From assembly GCF_004684905.1 (NCBI RefSeq), contig NZ_SRJC01000009.1, positions 1 through 59,174 of the forward strand: a DNA stretch of 59,174 nucleotides, written 5' to 3'. Positions 19,558 to 32,900 of this stretch are shown here, one piece after another (within the stretch, counting starts at the first letter, position 1; the number at the start of each line of letters is the position of its first letter). Made by a program: the position numbers and the translations under genes. The stretch comes from Halobacillus salinus (GTDB lineage: Bacteria; Bacillota; Bacilli; Bacillales; Halobacillaceae). The notes beneath the pieces are model-generated. The model was not told the DNA's origin. It saw nothing but the letters and a program-made list of their open reading frames with translations, and did not search any database.

Positions 19558-19821
19558 TTAGATAATAACAGACTCTTCAACAACTTCGATAAGACGGAAA
19601 CGTTTAGACGCTGATAGCGGACGAGTTTCCATGATGCTTACGATGTCACCATTTTTAGCTTGGTTGTTTTCGTCATGTGCTTTGAACTTTTTAGAGTACT
19701 TTACACGCTTGCCGTAAAGCTTGTGGAACTTATAAGTTTCTACTAAAACGGTAATTGTTTTGTCCATTTTGTCGGATACAACGCGTCCAGTATAAACCTT
19801 ACGATTATTACGTTCAGTCAT
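19558..19821 (-). CDS. rpsQ: 30S ribosomal protein S17
   Basis: 87 residues beginning [22 protein letters not shown], an OB-fold S17 with [12 protein letters not shown]. An upstream in-frame ATG (19842) would add seven residues, but AGGAGG lies ten bases before ATG 19821 and this is the family start. It is a primary 16S-binding protein. Confidence 0.97.
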   Translation of the reverse strand: MTERNNRKVYTGRVVSDKMDKTITVLVETYKFHKLYGKRVKYSKKFKAHDENNQAKNGDIVSIMETRPLSASKRFRLIEVVEESVII

Positions 19822-19845
19822 GTGAGGGTGACCTCCTCTCATCTA

Positions 19846-20470
<625 letters not shown>

Positions 20471-20488
20471 AATGCTGTTCCCCCTTCC

Positions 20489-21130
20489 TTACTTGTTTGT
20501 TTTAGTTGGAAGGACTTCACCACGGTAGATCCACACTTTGACACCAAGCTTACCGTAAGTTGTGTCTGCTTCTGCAGTTCCGTAGTCGATGTCTGCACGA
20601 AGTGTGTGAAGTGGTACAGTTCCTTCACTATAAGATTCTGCACGAGCGATGTCCGCGCCACCTAGACGACCAGATACTTGTGTTTTAATACCTTTCGCCC
20701 CTGCGCGCATTGCACGTTGGATTGTTTGTTTCTGAGCACGACGGAAAGATACACGGTTTTCCAATTGACGTGCGATATTGTCAGCTACAAGTGTAGCATC
20801 TAGATCTGGCTTCTTCACTTCAACGATGTTGATGTGAACTCGTTTACCAGTGAGTTGGTTTAGATTTTTGCGAAGTGCTTCCACTTCAGAACCGCCTTTA
20901 CCGATAACCATTCCAGGCTTAGCAGTATGCACTGTAATGTTTACGCGGTTCGCTGCGCGTTCGATTTCAACAGTAGAAAGAGCAGCGTCTTTTAGGCGAG
21001 TTTCAACATATTCACGAATCTCAATGTCTTCATGTAACAAGTCTGCGTAGTCTTTGCCAGCGTACCACTTGGATTCCCAATCGCGGATGACGCCGATACG
21101 AAGACCTACTGGATTAATTTTTTGACCCAC
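20489..21130 (-). CDS. rpsC: 30S ribosomal protein S3
   Basis: 213 residues. N-terminal [21 protein letters not shown], a KH domain with [14 protein letters not shown], and the C-terminal [32 protein letters not shown]3 lines the mRNA entry channel. The start is GTG with AAGGAGGG upstream, three bases after the rplV stop. Confidence 0.98.
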   Translation of the reverse strand: MGQKINPVGLRIGVIRDWESKWYAGKDYADLLHEDIEIREYVETRLKDAALSTVEIERAANRVNITVHTAKPGMVIGKGGSEVEALRKNLNQLTGKRVHINIVEVKKPDLDATLVADNIARQLENRVSFRRAQKQTIQRAMRAGAKGIKTQVSGRLGGADIARAESYSEGTVPLHTLRADIDYGTAEADTTYGKLGVKVWIYRGEVLPTKTNK

Positions 21131-21133
21131 TGA

Positions 21134-21475
21134 TTATCCCTCCTTTTTTTCTGATACGACCACTGTGATGTGGCTTGTGCGTTTGTTGATTTGGCTTGCG
21201 CGGCCCATTGCACGAGGGCGGAAACGTTTAAGTGTTACCCCTTCGTTTACAAACGCTTCGGAAACGTATAGGTTTTCCGGGTCCATTTCATAATTGTGTT
21301 CTGCGTTAGCAATCGCAGAGTTAAGAACTTTCTCAACTACTGGAGATGCGCCACGGTTTTTAAGACGTAACGTCGCTAGCGCTTCACCTACATCTTTTCC
21401 TCGAATCAAATCAATAACTAGACGAGCTTTACGAGGAGCGATACGAACGGTTTTAGCAACTGCTTTAGCTTGCAT
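21134..21475 (-). CDS. rplV: 50S ribosomal protein L22
   Basis: 113 residues beginning [26 protein letters not shown]. The exit-tunnel hairpin ([23 protein letters not shown]) is present and undeleted, so no macrolide-type change is seen. GGAGGCAC precedes the ATG. Confidence 0.98.
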   Translation of the reverse strand: MQAKAVAKTVRIAPRKARLVIDLIRGKDVGEALATLRLKNRGASPVVEKVLNSAIANAEHNYEMDPENLYVSEAFVNEGVTLKRFRPRAMGRASQINKRTSHITVVVSEKKEG

Positions 21476-21495
21476 TAGAGTGCCTCCTCTCTAGA

Positions 21496-21774
21496 TTAGC
21501 GTTTTGTTTTCTTGTCGTCGCCAGAGTGTCCCTTGAACGTACGGGATGGCGCGAATTCACCTAGTTTATGACCAACCATGTCTTCAGTGACATATACTGG
21601 TACGTGTTTACGTCCGTCATAAACAGCGATTGTGTGTCCAACAAAGTTTGGGAAGATTGTAGAACGACGAGACCAAGTTTTCACAACCTGATGCTTATTG
21701 TCTTCGTTCAGCTTCTCAACTTTTTTCATTAAATGATCATCTACAAAAGGTCCCTTTTTTAGGCTGCGGCCCAT
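21496..21774 (-). CDS. rpsS: 30S ribosomal protein S19
   Basis: 92 residues beginning [19 protein letters not shown], with [31 protein letters not shown]19 contacts the A-site tRNA region through its tail. It lies between rplB and rplV. Confidence 0.98.
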   Translation of the reverse strand: MGRSLKKGPFVDDHLMKKVEKLNEDNKHQVVKTWSRRSTIFPNFVGHTIAVYDGRKHVPVYVTEDMVGHKLGEFAPSRTFKGHSGDDKKTKR

Positions 21775-21831
21775 GAATAAACCTCCCTTCGCGATTGAGA
21801 GACGGGTAATAACGCCCGTCTTACAACCCCG

Positions 21832-22665
21832 TTATTTTTTACCGCGACGTCGTACGATATATTTATCAGACGGCTTGTTGCGTTTTCTTGTCTTGTAACC
21901 AAGTGTTGGTTTACCCCATGGAGATACTGGAGAAGGCATACCGATTGGCGCGCGTCCTTCACCACCACCGTGTGGGTGATCGCTAGGGTTCATTACAGAA
22001 CCACGTACTGTTGGGCGCTTACCTTGCCAACGAGAACGTCCAGCTTTACCTACGCTGATTAGTTCGTGCTGAAGGTTACCGACTTGACCGATTGTCGCAC
22101 GGCAAGTGCTTAGTACTAGACGAACTTCACCAGATGTAAGGCGTACTAGAGTGTATTTTTCTTCACGACCAAGGATTTGTGCAGATGCACCAGCGGAACG
22201 TACTAGCTGTCCACCGCGCCCTGGTTTTAATTCAACGTTGTGTACAGTTGTACCAACTGGGATGTCTTTAAGTGCAAGTGCGTTACCTGGTTTGATATCT
22301 GCACCTTCACCAGAAATGATTTCTGTGCCAACCTTAACACCTTTCGGAGCTAGGATGTAGCGTTTTTCACCATCAACATAGTTGATTAGTGCAATGTTAG
22401 CGGTACGGTTTGGATCGTATTCGATCGTAGCAACGCGTCCTGGTATACCATCTTTGTCACGCTTGAAGTCGATGATACGGTATTTGCGCTTGTGACCGCC
22501 GCCCTGATGACGAACCGTAAGTTTACCTTGGTTGTTACGTCCACCGCGTTTGTGTAGTGGAGCGACCAGGGAACTTTCCGGCTTATCAGTAGTGATTTCA
22601 GCAAAATCAGATACTGTCATGTGTCGACGACCGTTTGTAATAGGTCGAAACTTTTTAATCGCCAT
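21832..22665 (-). CDS. rplB: 50S ribosomal protein L2
   Basis: 277 residues beginning [21 protein letters not shown]. The hallmark loop [23 protein letters not shown], which approaches the peptidyl-transferase centre, is intact. L2 is needed for subunit joining. It follows rplW by 35 bases. Confidence 0.98.
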   Translation of the reverse strand: MAIKKFRPITNGRRHMTVSDFAEITTDKPESSLVAPLHKRGGRNNQGKLTVRHQGGGHKRKYRIIDFKRDKDGIPGRVATIEYDPNRTANIALINYVDGEKRYILAPKGVKVGTEIISGEGADIKPGNALALKDIPVGTTVHNVELKPGRGGQLVRSAGASAQILGREEKYTLVRLTSGEVRLVLSTCRATIGQVGNLQHELISVGKAGRSRWQGKRPTVRGSVMNPSDHPHGGGEGRAPIGMPSPVSPWGKPTLGYKTRKRNKPSDKYIVRRRGKK

Positions 22666-22700
22666 CTCAATTTCCCTCCTTCTTGAATAAGTGGTTTATT

Positions 22701-22988
22701 TTATACTTCGAAGAATTCTAGTTCTTCACTGTCTTCTGTAAGCTTAACAATTGCTTTCTTACGATCAGAACGGTAGCCGCCGTAACGACCCATACGCTTG
22801 AATTTACCTTTAAGGTTCATCGTGTTAACAGACTCAACGCTTACGCCGAAGATTTCTTCAACAGCATTTTTGATTTCTGTTTTGTTAGCTTTAGGGCTAA
22901 CTTCAAACGTATATTTCTTTTCTCCCATAAGATCAGCAGAATGTTCAGTAATGACAGGGCGCTTTACGATATCGCGTGGTTCTTTCAT
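22701..22988 (-). CDS. rplW: 50S ribosomal protein L23
   Basis: 95 residues ([21 protein letters not shown]), with the [20 protein letters not shown] segment. L23 is the main docking site for trigger factor and SRP at the tunnel exit. The ATG overlaps the rplD stop by one base (TAATG). Confidence 0.98.
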   Translation of the reverse strand: MKEPRDIVKRPVITEHSADLMGEKKYTFEVSPKANKTEIKNAVEEIFGVSVESVNTMNLKGKFKRMGRYGGYRSDRKKAIVKLTEDSEELEFFEV

Positions 22989-23611
22989 TATGAGAGCACC
23001 TCCCCTGCTTTTTCAGCTGCTTCCTTCGTTAGGATCAGCTTGTCATGCGTTAGTAAATCTAACACACTAACTTCTTCTACAGATAGTGCTTTAACTGTAG
23101 GGATGTTGTTAGATGAAAGAGTTACATTCTCATCTTTATCAGCTGTTACGATCAATGCCTTTTCGTTGACATCTAACGCGCTTAGCATGCTTACAACTTC
23201 TTTTGTTTTTGGTGCATCAAGAGAAAGATCTTCAAGAACGATGATGTTCTCTTCTTTCACTTTAGAAGAATAAGCAGACTGAAGTGCTAGACGACGTACC
23301 TTCTTAGGCATTGAGTAGCTGTAGCTGCGTGGTGTTGGACCGAATACAGTTCCACCGCCAACCCATTGAGGTGAACGGATGGACCCTTGACGTGCACGGC
23401 CAGTACCTTTTTGGCGCCATGGCTTGCGTCCACCGCCACTAACTTCAGAACGTCCTTTTACTTTGTGTGTGCCTTGGCGAAGATTCGCGCGTTGCATCAC
23501 AACTGTTTCGTGTAGTACATGAGTATTAGGTTCGATACCAAAAACGGCTTCGTTCAATTCGATATCACCGACATTAGAGCCGCTTTGGTTTAATAGTGCT
23601 ACTTTAGGCAT
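22988..23611 (-). CDS. rplD: 50S ribosomal protein L4
   Basis: 207 residues with the extended tunnel loop [28 protein letters not shown]. In E. coli L4 represses the S10 operon, and here a structured leader precedes rpsJ two genes upstream. Whether L4 acts on that leader is unknown. Confidence 0.98.
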   Translation of the reverse strand: MPKVALLNQSGSNVGDIELNEAVFGIEPNTHVLHETVVMQRANLRQGTHKVKGRSEVSGGGRKPWRQKGTGRARQGSIRSPQWVGGGTVFGPTPRSYSYSMPKKVRRLALQSAYSSKVKEENIIVLEDLSLDAPKTKEVVSMLSALDVNEKALIVTADKDENVTLSSNNIPTVKALSVEEVSVLDLLTHDKLILTKEAAEKAGEVLS

Positions 23612-23633
23612 GACATATCCTCCCTTCCTTTAT

Positions 23634-24269
23634 TTATTTGCTAGCCTTAACTGCACTAGTGATTTTAACGTAAGACTTTTTCGCGCCTGGTACGTTACCT
23701 TTGATCAATAGCAAGTTGCGCTCAGCGTCCACTTTAACTACCTCAAGGTTTTGAAGAGTTACTGTGTCGCCACCCATTTGTCCGGCAAGTTTCTTACCTT
23801 TGTGAACTTTAGCTGGGTCGGCACCTTGTCCCATTGAACCAGAACGACGTTGGAAACGAGAACCGTGAGTTTTAGGTCCAGTTGATTGGTTGTGGCGCTT
23901 GATAGCACCCTGGAATCCTTTACCCTTAGAAGTTCCTGTTACGTCGATTGTTTCACCAGCTTCAAAAATATCTACTTTAACCTCTTGACCTAGTTCGTAG
24001 TCGTCAAGGTTAGTAGTACGGAATTCACGAATGTAGCGCTTAGGTGAAGTGCTTGCTTTTTCAGCGTGACCTTTTTCAGGTTTGTTTTGACGGTTTGGCT
24101 TCTGATCAGCGAATCCAAGTTGAAGGGCAGCGTAACCATCGTTTTCTTCTGTTTTCTTCTGAAGAACAACGTTCGGTTCAGCTTCTACAACTGTTACTGG
24201 AATCAATTCTCCGTTTTCAGAGAAGATCTGAGTCATACCGATTTTACGTCCTAAGATTCCTTTCGTCAT
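23634..24269 (-). CDS. rplC: 50S ribosomal protein L3
   Basis: 211 residues beginning [16 protein letters not shown], with the central extension [28 protein letters not shown] that reaches the peptidyl-transferase centre. It is an early assembly protein. An AGGAGGTG site precedes the ATG. Confidence 0.98.
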   Translation of the reverse strand: MTKGILGRKIGMTQIFSENGELIPVTVVEAEPNVVLQKKTEENDGYAALQLGFADQKPNRQNKPEKGHAEKASTSPKRYIREFRTTNLDDYELGQEVKVDIFEAGETIDVTGTSKGKGFQGAIKRHNQSTGPKTHGSRFQRRSGSMGQGADPAKVHKGKKLAGQMGGDTVTLQNLEVVKVDAERNLLLIKGNVPGAKKSYVKITSAVKASK

Positions 24270-24301
24270 CCGTTACACCTCCTATTATTGTACATTTAGA
24301 T

Positions 24302-24737
<436 letters not shown>

Positions 24738-24743
24738 TTATTC

Positions 24744-24772
24744 ATTATATAGAAGAAAGTCGGTCAATGCAA
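24744..24772 (-). promoter_or_regulatory. S10 operon promoter, proximal
   Basis: A perfect TATAAT (24744-24749) with a weak TTGCAT -35 (24767-24772) and 17-base spacing on the minus strand, about 135 bases before rpsJ. Confidence 0.5.
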
Positions 24773-24813
24773 GGATTTATCCATAAAAATTTGTTTTATG
24801 AACACATCGATTT

Positions 24814-24842
24814 ATTATACTAGTTTTTCTTTCGAATTTCAA
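24814..24842 (-). promoter_or_regulatory. S10 operon promoter, distal
   Basis: TTGAAA (24837-24842), a 17-base A-rich spacer and a perfect TATAAT (24814-24819) on the minus strand. This is the better of two tandem promoters in the 422-base gap between tuf and rpsJ. Upstream, AGCACA and TGTGCT form a small hairpin at 24929-24945. The rest of the gap shows nothing further. Confidence 0.75.
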
Positions 24843-24983
24843 TGTTTCCTTGCTTTTCTTTTCTAATTCCGACGCTTTGTTCACTTTTCCTATTGAAACA
24901 AATATGCTCGTTCTTTTCAACAGGTACAGCACATAAAATGTGCTAAAGTATAACATCTGCGATCTGTTACTTCTATATACAAA

Positions 24984-25015
24984 TAAAAAAGGCAGCAGGA
25001 TGACCTGCTGCCTTT
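24984..25015 (-). terminator. tuf terminator
   Basis: AAAGGCAGCAGG and CCTGCTGCCTTT form a 12-bp stem with a four-base loop, continuing into a T-rich run (TTTTTTATTT) on the minus strand, 18 bases after the tuf stop. Confidence 0.93.
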
Positions 25016-25032
25016 CGTGTTATTAACTGAAA

Positions 25033-26223
<1,191 letters not shown>

Positions 26224-26272
26224 TGTATATTTCCTCCTTTAAATGAGTAGCTTTTTATAGTTATTTATTTGC

Positions 26273-26303
26273 AGCTTAGAAGTAAGAAACTTACTCCTAA
26301 GCT
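26273..26303 (-). other. stem-loop in the tuf leader
   Basis: AGCTTAG-AGTAAG pairs with CTTACT-CTAAGCT (13 pairs, one mismatch, three-base loop), between the candidate tuf promoter and the tuf ribosome site. No T tract follows on the minus strand. It may protect the 5' end of the mRNA or be a processing site. Confidence 0.6.
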
Positions 26304-26304
26304 T

Positions 26305-26333
26305 ACAATACAAGTTATACGTTAACTCGTGAA
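26305..26333 (-). promoter_or_regulatory. candidate tuf promoter
   Basis: TTCACG (26328-26333) and TATTGT (26305-26310) separated by 17 bases on the minus strand, four of six matches each. It lies directly after the fusA stop. Confidence 0.4.
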
Positions 26334-26342
26334 AAAAATCAA

Positions 26343-28421
26343 TTATTCACCAGCATTTTTCTTGATGATTTCTTCAGAAATGCTCTTCGGTACTTCTTCG
26401 TAGTGATCGAAGTGCATAGTGTACGTTCCGCGACCTTGTGTGTTAGAACGTAGGGCTGTTGCGTAACCGAACATTTCTGCAAGTGGAACAAATGCTTTAA
26501 CAACCTGAGCATTACCACGAGTTTCCATACCTTCAACACGTCCACGACGGGAAGTTACGTCACCCATGATGTCACCCATGTATTCTTCTGGAATGACTAC
26601 TTCAACTTTCATCATTGGCTCAAGAAGAACTGGTTTACATTTGTTTTTCGCCTCTTTAAGTGCCATAGAAGCAGCTACTTTAAAGGCCATTTCGTTGGAG
26701 TCGACATCGTGGTAAGAACCATCGTAAAGTGTAGCTTTAATGTCTACCATAGGGTAGCCAGCAAGTACACCGTTCTCAAGTGATTCTTTAATACCCTGCT
26801 CTACAGAAGGGATATATTCACGTGGTACAACACCACCAACGATTTTGTTTACGAATTCGAATCCAGCACCTTCGTCGTTTGGCTCGAACTCAACCCAAAC
26901 GTGACCGAATTGTCCACGACCACCAGATTGACGTACGAACTTACCTTCAACTTGTGCACTAGCACGGAAAGTCTCACGGTAAGAAACTTGTGGAGCACCG
27001 ATATTCGCTTCAACTTTAAACTCACGACGCAGGCGGTCAACGATGATGTCTAGGTGAAGCTCACCCATACCAGCGATGATTGTTTGACCTGTTTCAACGT
27101 TTGTTTCAGTTTGGAATGTCGGATCTTCTTCAGCAAGTTTACCAAGTGCGATAGACATCTTGTCTTGGTCCGCTTTGGACTTCGGCTCGATGGCTACGGA
27201 GATAACTGGCTCAGGGAATTCCATAGACTCAAGGATAACAAGGCTCTTCTCGTCACACAATGTGTCACCAGTACCAGTGTCCTTAAGACCTACAGCACCT
27301 GCGATGTCACCCGCATATACAGTGGAGATCTCTTCACGAGAGTTAGCGTGCATCTGTAGGATACGACCTACACGCTCACGCTTGTCTTTCGTAGAGTTTC
27401 TCACGTAAGAACCAGCGGATAGTGTACCAGAGTAAACACGGAAGAATGTTAGTTTACCAACATAAGGGTCTGTAGCAACTTTAAATGCCAATGCAGAGAA
27501 TGGCTCGTTGTCATCAGCCTTACGAACAACTTCTTCATCCGTTTGTGGTACGTGACCTTCAATTGGTGGTACATCTAGTGGAGATGGAAGATAATCAATA
27601 ACTCCATCAATTAGAAGTTGTACACCTTTGTTCTTGAAGGCAGAACCACAGAATACTGGATAGAAATCAACGCCTAGTGTAGCTGTACGAATTGCAGCTT
27701 TCAACTGATCGTTTGTGATTTCTTCTCCTTCAAGGTACTGCATCATCAAGTCTTCATCAAGTTCCGCTACAGCTTCAACAAGCTTACCGCGGTACTCTTC
27801 GGCTTGATCTTTGTAATCATCAGGAATAGGGCGTGCTTCAGCACGTGTACCCAAGTCATCCATGTAGTAGTAAGCTTCCATTGTTACAAGATCGATGATT
27901 CCTTCGAAATCATCTTCTGCACCAATAGGAAGTTGAACAGCGGCTGCATTTGCACCTAGACGCTCTTTAAGAGTGCCAAGAGAGTAAATGAAGTTTGCGC
28001 CGATTTTGTCCATCTTGTTTACGAAAACAATACGTGGTACACCGTATGTTGTAGCTTGGCGCCAAACTGTTTCAGTTTGAGGCTCAACACCAGACTGTGC
28101 GTCTAGTACAGCTACTGAACCGTCAAGTACACGCAGAGAACGTTCAACCTCTACTGTGAAGTCTACGTGTCCTGGTGTATCAATGATGTTGATACGGTGA
28201 CCTTTCCATTGAGCAGTTGTCGCAGCGGAAGTGATTGTGATTCCGCGCTCTTGTTCCTGCTCCATCCAGTCCATTTGGGAAGCTCCTTCGTGAGTTTCGC
28301 CAATTTTGTGGATACGACCTGTATAGAAAAGAATACGCTCTGTTGCTGTTGTTTTACCAGCATCAATGTGAGCCATAATCCCGATATTCCGGGTCTTTTC
28401 CAAGGTGAACTCTCTAGCCAT
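26343..28421 (-). CDS. fusA: elongation factor G
   Basis: 692 residues in five domains. G1 AHIDAGKT (17-24), G3 DTPGHVDF, G4 NKMDKIG, and domain [15 protein letters not shown]. It catalyses GTP-dependent translocation and, with RRF, ribosome recycling. It follows rpsG by 42 bases in the str operon. No fusidic-acid resistance change was judged. Confidence 0.99.
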   Translation of the reverse strand: MAREFTLEKTRNIGIMAHIDAGKTTATERILFYTGRIHKIGETHEGASQMDWMEQEQERGITITSAATTAQWKGHRINIIDTPGHVDFTVEVERSLRVLDGSVAVLDAQSGVEPQTETVWRQATTYGVPRIVFVNKMDKIGANFIYSLGTLKERLGANAAAVQLPIGAEDDFEGIIDLVTMEAYYYMDDLGTRAEARPIPDDYKDQAEEYRGKLVEAVAELDEDLMMQYLEGEEITNDQLKAAIRTATLGVDFYPVFCGSAFKNKGVQLLIDGVIDYLPSPLDVPPIEGHVPQTDEEVVRKADDNEPFSALAFKVATDPYVGKLTFFRVYSGTLSAGSYVRNSTKDKRERVGRILQMHANSREEISTVYAGDIAGAVGLKDTGTGDTLCDEKSLVILESMEFPEPVISVAIEPKSKADQDKMSIALGKLAEEDPTFQTETNVETGQTIIAGMGELHLDIIVDRLRREFKVEANIGAPQVSYRETFRASAQVEGKFVRQSGGRGQFGHVWVEFEPNDEGAGFEFVNKIVGGVVPREYIPSVEQGIKESLENGVLAGYPMVDIKATLYDGSYHDVDSNEMAFKVAASMALKEAKNKCKPVLLEPMMKVEVVIPEEYMGDIMGDVTSRRGRVEGMETRGNAQVVKAFVPLAEMFGYATALRSNTQGRGTYTMHFDHYEEVPKSISEEIIKKNAGE

Positions 28422-28463
28422 GGAATTTGCTCCTTCCTGATTGAAGTTATATTTAATGAGTGA

Positions 28464-28934
28464 TTACCAACGATAGTGAGCGAATGCTTTGTTCGCTTCC
28501 GCCATCTTGTGCATTTCCTCACGGCGCTTAACAGACGCACCTGTGTTGTTTGCTGCATCTAGAATTTCGTTAGCTAGACGCTCTTCCATTGTTTTCTCAC
28601 CGCGAAGACGCGCGTAGTTAACAATGAAACGCAAACCTAGAGCCTGGCGACGTTCTGGACGAACCTCAACAGGTACCTGATAGTTGGAACCACCTACACG
28701 GCGTGCGCGTACCTCCAAAACAGGCATTACGTTTTTCATAGCTTGATCAAATGATTCCATAGCGTCGTTTCCGCTACGCTCTTGAACAAGTTCAAACGCT
28801 TTATAAAGAATCTTCTGAGCTTTACCGCGCTGACCATCAATCATGATTTGGTTGATCAAACGAGTAACAAGCTTAGAGTTATACATCGGATCTGGTAATA
28901 CATCACGTTTTGCTACTGGACCTTTACGTGGCAT
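28464..28934 (-). CDS. rpsG: 30S ribosomal protein S7
   Basis: 156 residues beginning [23 protein letters not shown], ending KAFAHYRW, full length. S7 nucleates the 30S head and lies at the E site. It is 53 bases downstream of rpsL. Confidence 0.98.
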   Translation of the reverse strand: MPRKGPVAKRDVLPDPMYNSKLVTRLINQIMIDGQRGKAQKILYKAFELVQERSGNDAMESFDQAMKNVMPVLEVRARRVGGSNYQVPVEVRPERRQALGLRFIVNYARLRGEKTMEERLANEILDAANNTGASVKRREEMHKMAEANKAFAHYRW

Positions 28935-28987
28935 TGGATAGCCTCCCTTCGTCTCTTGTTGTATTTAATCGATAGAAAGTCTATCGT

Positions 28988-29407
28988 TTATTTTTTAGCT
29001 TTTGGCTTTTTAGTACCGTATTTAGAACGGCCTTGCATACGTCCTTCTACGCTAGCTGTATCAAGCGCACCACGAACTACTGTGTAACGTACACCTGGTA
29101 AGTCTTTAACCTTACCACCACGGATTAGTACAACACTGTGCTCTTGAAGGTTGTGGCCAATACCAGGGATATAAGCGTTAACCTCAAGTTGGTTCGTCAA
29201 ACGAACACGAGCATATTTACGAAGAGCGGAGTTAGGCTTCTTCGGAGTCATTGTACCAACACGAGTACAAACACCACGTTTTTGTGGAGAGTTCTCGTTA
29301 GTCATACGTTTCTTGTAACTGTTGTAACCTTTGTTCAACGCTGGAGCCGTAGCCTTTCTAGACTTGGCAACACGTCCTTTACGAACTAATTGGTTAATAG
29401 TAGGCAT
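28988..29407 (-). CDS. rpsL: 30S ribosomal protein S12
   Basis: 139 residues beginning [12 protein letters not shown]. The decoding loop [15 protein letters not shown] and [12 protein letters not shown] keep the lysines (Lys43 and Lys88 by E. coli numbering) whose change gives streptomycin resistance, so it looks wild type. The frame extends 21 codons upstream, but GGGAGGACAC precedes ATG 29407. Confidence 0.98.
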   Translation of the reverse strand: MPTINQLVRKGRVAKSRKATAPALNKGYNSYKKRMTNENSPQKRGVCTRVGTMTPKKPNSALRKYARVRLTNQLEVNAYIPGIGHNLQEHSVVLIRGGKVKDLPGVRYTVVRGALDTASVEGRMQGRSKYGTKKPKAKK

Positions 29408-29502
29408 GTTTGTGTCCTCCCTTCCATCATTTCTTAATACCACACATCCAGGTGGTTCATAAAAAGGCAAAAAACAAAGCTTTCGCGATAAACGCCAAAA
29501 CT

Positions 29503-29754
29503 TTATTGCTTTATAGCTACTGTAGCAGCGCCAACATCGATACCGCAGGCTTGACCCAGCTCCTCCATCGAAGGAACTTTTGTATGCGGTATGTTCAATC
29601 GCTCGGCTAACTGAACTACCTTTGCCGTCATCGACTGATCTGCATCGTCAGCCGTTATGACCTCATTCACTTCACCATTTTTCATGGCTTTTAGTGTTTG
29701 TTTGGTCCCGATTACTATCTCTGATTTAGCCTGTGCTACTTTTTCATAAGACAT
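29503..29754 (-). CDS. ybxF: L7Ae-family K-turn-binding protein YbxF
   Basis: 83 residues beginning [20 protein letters not shown], a single L7Ae/L30e fold with the VITADDAD segment. Such proteins bind kink-turn RNA. In B. subtilis YbxF associates with the ribosome and its role is unclear. GGAGG lies nine bases before ATG 29754. An upstream ATG would add eight residues without a site. It is the first gene of the str operon, directly behind a strong promoter. Confidence 0.93.
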   Translation of the reverse strand: MSYEKVAQAKSEIVIGTKQTLKAMKNGEVNEVITADDADQSMTAKVVQLAERLNIPHTKVPSMEELGQACGIDVGAATVAIKQ

Positions 29755-29801
29755 CTTTCGTATCCTCCAAAGTAACAAGGATAAATGGAAGCACCTTGAT
29801 T

Positions 29802-29830
29802 ATATTATCACTACCCAAAATGCATGTCAA
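29802..29830 (-). promoter_or_regulatory. str operon promoter
   Basis: A perfect TTGACA (29825-29830), a 17-base spacer and TAATAT (29802-29807, preceded by TGA, an extended -10), 48 bases before ybxF. It drives ybxF-rpsL-rpsG-fusA and possibly tuf. Confidence 0.85.
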
Positions 29831-29845
29831 CTGCATTTTGGGTAG
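29811..29845. repeat. perfect 14-bp inverted repeat spanning the str promoter
   Basis: CTACCCAAAATGCA and TGCATTTTGGGTAG are exact reverse complements, separated by seven bases that hold the -35 hexamer. The downstream arm fills almost the whole -35/-10 spacer and the other arm lies upstream of the -35. No T run follows, so a simple terminator for rpoC is unlikely. Confidence 0.85.
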
Positions 29846-29938
29846 ATTTATGATTTTCTATCAAGCTTTCTTCGCTAGTAGCAAAGTGGTTCTGCTTCTT
29901 GAACGTTTACCCATTGTTAAAACTGAAATCTGTACTGC

Positions 29939-32900
29939 TTATGGTTGTGTGACTTCTTCTGGCTGTTCGCCAACCGTTTGGTTCGCTTCTGATTGAGCCT
30001 GAATCTTACGATATCGGGTCATACCAGTACCAGCCGGAACAAGTTTACCAATAATAACGTTCTCTTTCAAGCCGAGTAGCTCATCGCGCTTACCTTTAAT
30101 TGCAGCATCTGTAAGGACACGAGTTGTTTCCTGGAAGGATGCAGCGGATAGGAAGCTGTCTGTTTCAAGAGACGCTTTCGTAATACCAAGGATGACTGGA
30201 CGTCCAACTGCTGGTTGTCCACCTTCCATAAGTGCTTTTTGGTTCGCTTCTTTGAATTGGTGAATTTCAAGAAGGGATCCTGGTAGTACATCAGTATCAC
30301 CAGAGTCAAGCACACGGATCTTACGAAGCATTTGACGAACCATGACTTCGACGTGTTTATCTGAAATTTCAACACCTTGCATACGATATACTTTCTGTAC
30401 TTCTTTAAGAAGGTACTCTTGTACACCGTCGAGACCTTGAATTGTCAGTAGTTCTTTCGGATCGATTGAACCTTCTGTCAATGGATCACCGGCATTCACT
30501 TTATCACCGATGGCAGCTTTCATACGAGCGCCATATGGTGCTGTGTAAGAACGGGATTCGACAGAACCTTGAACGACAATTTCAAGTTTCTCTTTCACTT
30601 CATTGACTTCTTCTACAACACCGTCAATTTCCGTGATGACCGCTTGTCCTTTAGGGTTACGGGCTTCTACGATCTCTTGGATACGTGGAAGACCTTGCGT
30701 GATATCGTCTCCGGCTACCCCGCCTGTGTGGAAGGTACGCATAGTAAGCTGTGTACCTGGCTCACCGATGGATTGCGCGGCGATGATTCCAACTGCTTCC
30801 CCAACTTCGACTTCTTCACCTGTTGCAAGGTTACGTCCATAACACTTCTTACATACACCGTGCTTGGTGTTACAAGTGAAGGCAGAACGGATTGTGACTC
30901 TTTCAACGCCAGCTTCAACAATTTGTCTAGCTGCGTCTTCTGAAATCACTTCATTGCGGGATGCAAGAAGTTCGCCAGTCTCTGGATGTGTCACTTTCTG
31001 GTAAGCTGTACGACCAATCAGACGGTCGAATAGAGGTTCGATAACCTCGCTACCTTCTGTGATGGAATGAACAGTGAGACCTCGGTCGGTTCCACAGTCA
31101 TCTTCACGTACGATCACATCTTGAGCTACGTCTACTAGACGACGAGTCAAGTAACCAGAGTCGGCTGTCTTAAGGGCTGTATCGGCAAGACCTTTACGAG
31201 CACCGTGAGTCGAGATGAAGTATTCAAGTACCGTTAGACCTTCACGGAAGCTTGACTTGATCGGTAGTTCAATGATTCGTCCAGCCGGGTTGGCCATCAG
31301 ACCACGCATACCAGCTAACTGTGTAAAGTTAGATGCGTTACCACGGGCACCGGAATCACTCATCATGAAGATTGGGTTAGTCGGGTCTAAGGATTTCATC
31401 AGACGGTTCTGAATGTCGTCTTTAGCCGTTGACCAAATTTCAATAACGCGATCATAGCGTTCTTCATCTGTAATCAAACCACGACGGAACTGCTTAAGGA
31501 CTTTGTCGACTTTCGTCTGAGCTTCATCAAGGATTTCCTGCTTCTCAGGAAGTACGACGACGTCAGATACACCGACAGTAATACCCGCCTTAGTTGAATA
31601 AGCAAATCCTAGGTCCTTCATACGGTCTAGCATTTTAGACGTTTCACTAATGGAGAAGCGTTTGAACACTTCAGCGATAATGTCGCCTAAGATGCCTTTC
31701 TTGAATGGTGATACTTCCTCGCGCTTGGTAATTTCCTCGCGGATATTTGTTCCATTCGGTACAAAGTAATGATCCGGCGTTTTGACTTCAAGGTTCTCTT
31801 GAGTCGGTTCGTTAATATATGGGAACGAATTAGGCAGCATCTCATTGAAGATAAGCTTCCCTACTGTTGTAAGAAGTAGCTGCTGCTTCTGTTCTTCTGT
31901 AAATGTTTCATTGTTCAGGGAACTAGCTTGTACAGCTACACGAGTGTGCAAGTGTACGTAACCATTCTGATAAGCCATAAGTGCCTCGTTCAAGTCTTTG
32001 AAGGACATTCCTTCTCCGACAGCTCCGGTACGTTCTAGCGTCAAGTAATAGTTACCTAGTACCATATCCTGTGATGGCGTAACAACTGGTTTACCATCTT
32101 TAGGGTTCAAGATGTTTTGAGCGGCAAGCATAAGAATGCGAGCTTCTGCTTGTGCTTCAGAAGACAATGGTACGTGTACGGCCATTTGGTCACCGTCAAA
32201 GTCGGCGTTGTATGCAGTACATACTAGCGGGTGCAGACGGATTGCACGACCTTCTACCAATGTCGGTTCGAACGCCTGGATACCTAAACGGTGCAGTGTT
32301 GGTGCACGGTTAAGAAGTACAGGGTGTTCTTTGATAACGTCCTCAAGAACGTCCCACACTTCATCGTGTACGCGTTCGATCTTACGTTTAGCGGACTTGA
32401 TGTTGTGCGCTAGTCCACGGGATACAAGTTCCTTCATAACGAATGGCTTGAACAACTCAAGTGCCATTTCTTTCGGTAATCCGCATTGGTACATCTTCAA
32501 GGATGGACCAACAACGATAACGGAACGACCGGAATAGTCGACACGCTTACCTAGAAGGTTCTGACGGAAACGTCCTTGCTTACCTTTCAGCATGTGAGAA
32601 AGGGACTTCAACGGACGGTTTCCTGGTCCTGTTACAGGGCGGCCACGACGACCGTTGTCAATTAGGGCATCTACAGCTTCTTGAAGCATACGCTTCTCGT
32701 TTTGAACGATGATCGTAGGTGCACCAAGGTCCAACAATCGCTTCAAGCGGTTGTTACGGTTGATGACACGACGGTAAAGGTCGTTCAAATCGGAAGTTGC
32801 AAAACGTCCACCATCCAGCTGCACCATTGGGCGAAGTTCTGGAGGAATGACAGGTAGCACATCAAGAATCATCCAAGAAGGGTCGTTTCCAGAGTTACGG

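Noticed and set aside
26273-26303. fusA terminator
   Set aside because: The hairpin is strong but has no T run on the minus strand and lies downstream of the candidate tuf promoter, so I list it as a leader hairpin.
29811-29845. rpoC terminator
   Set aside because: The inverted repeat has no T tract after it (TGATAATATAATC follows) and it contains the str promoter.
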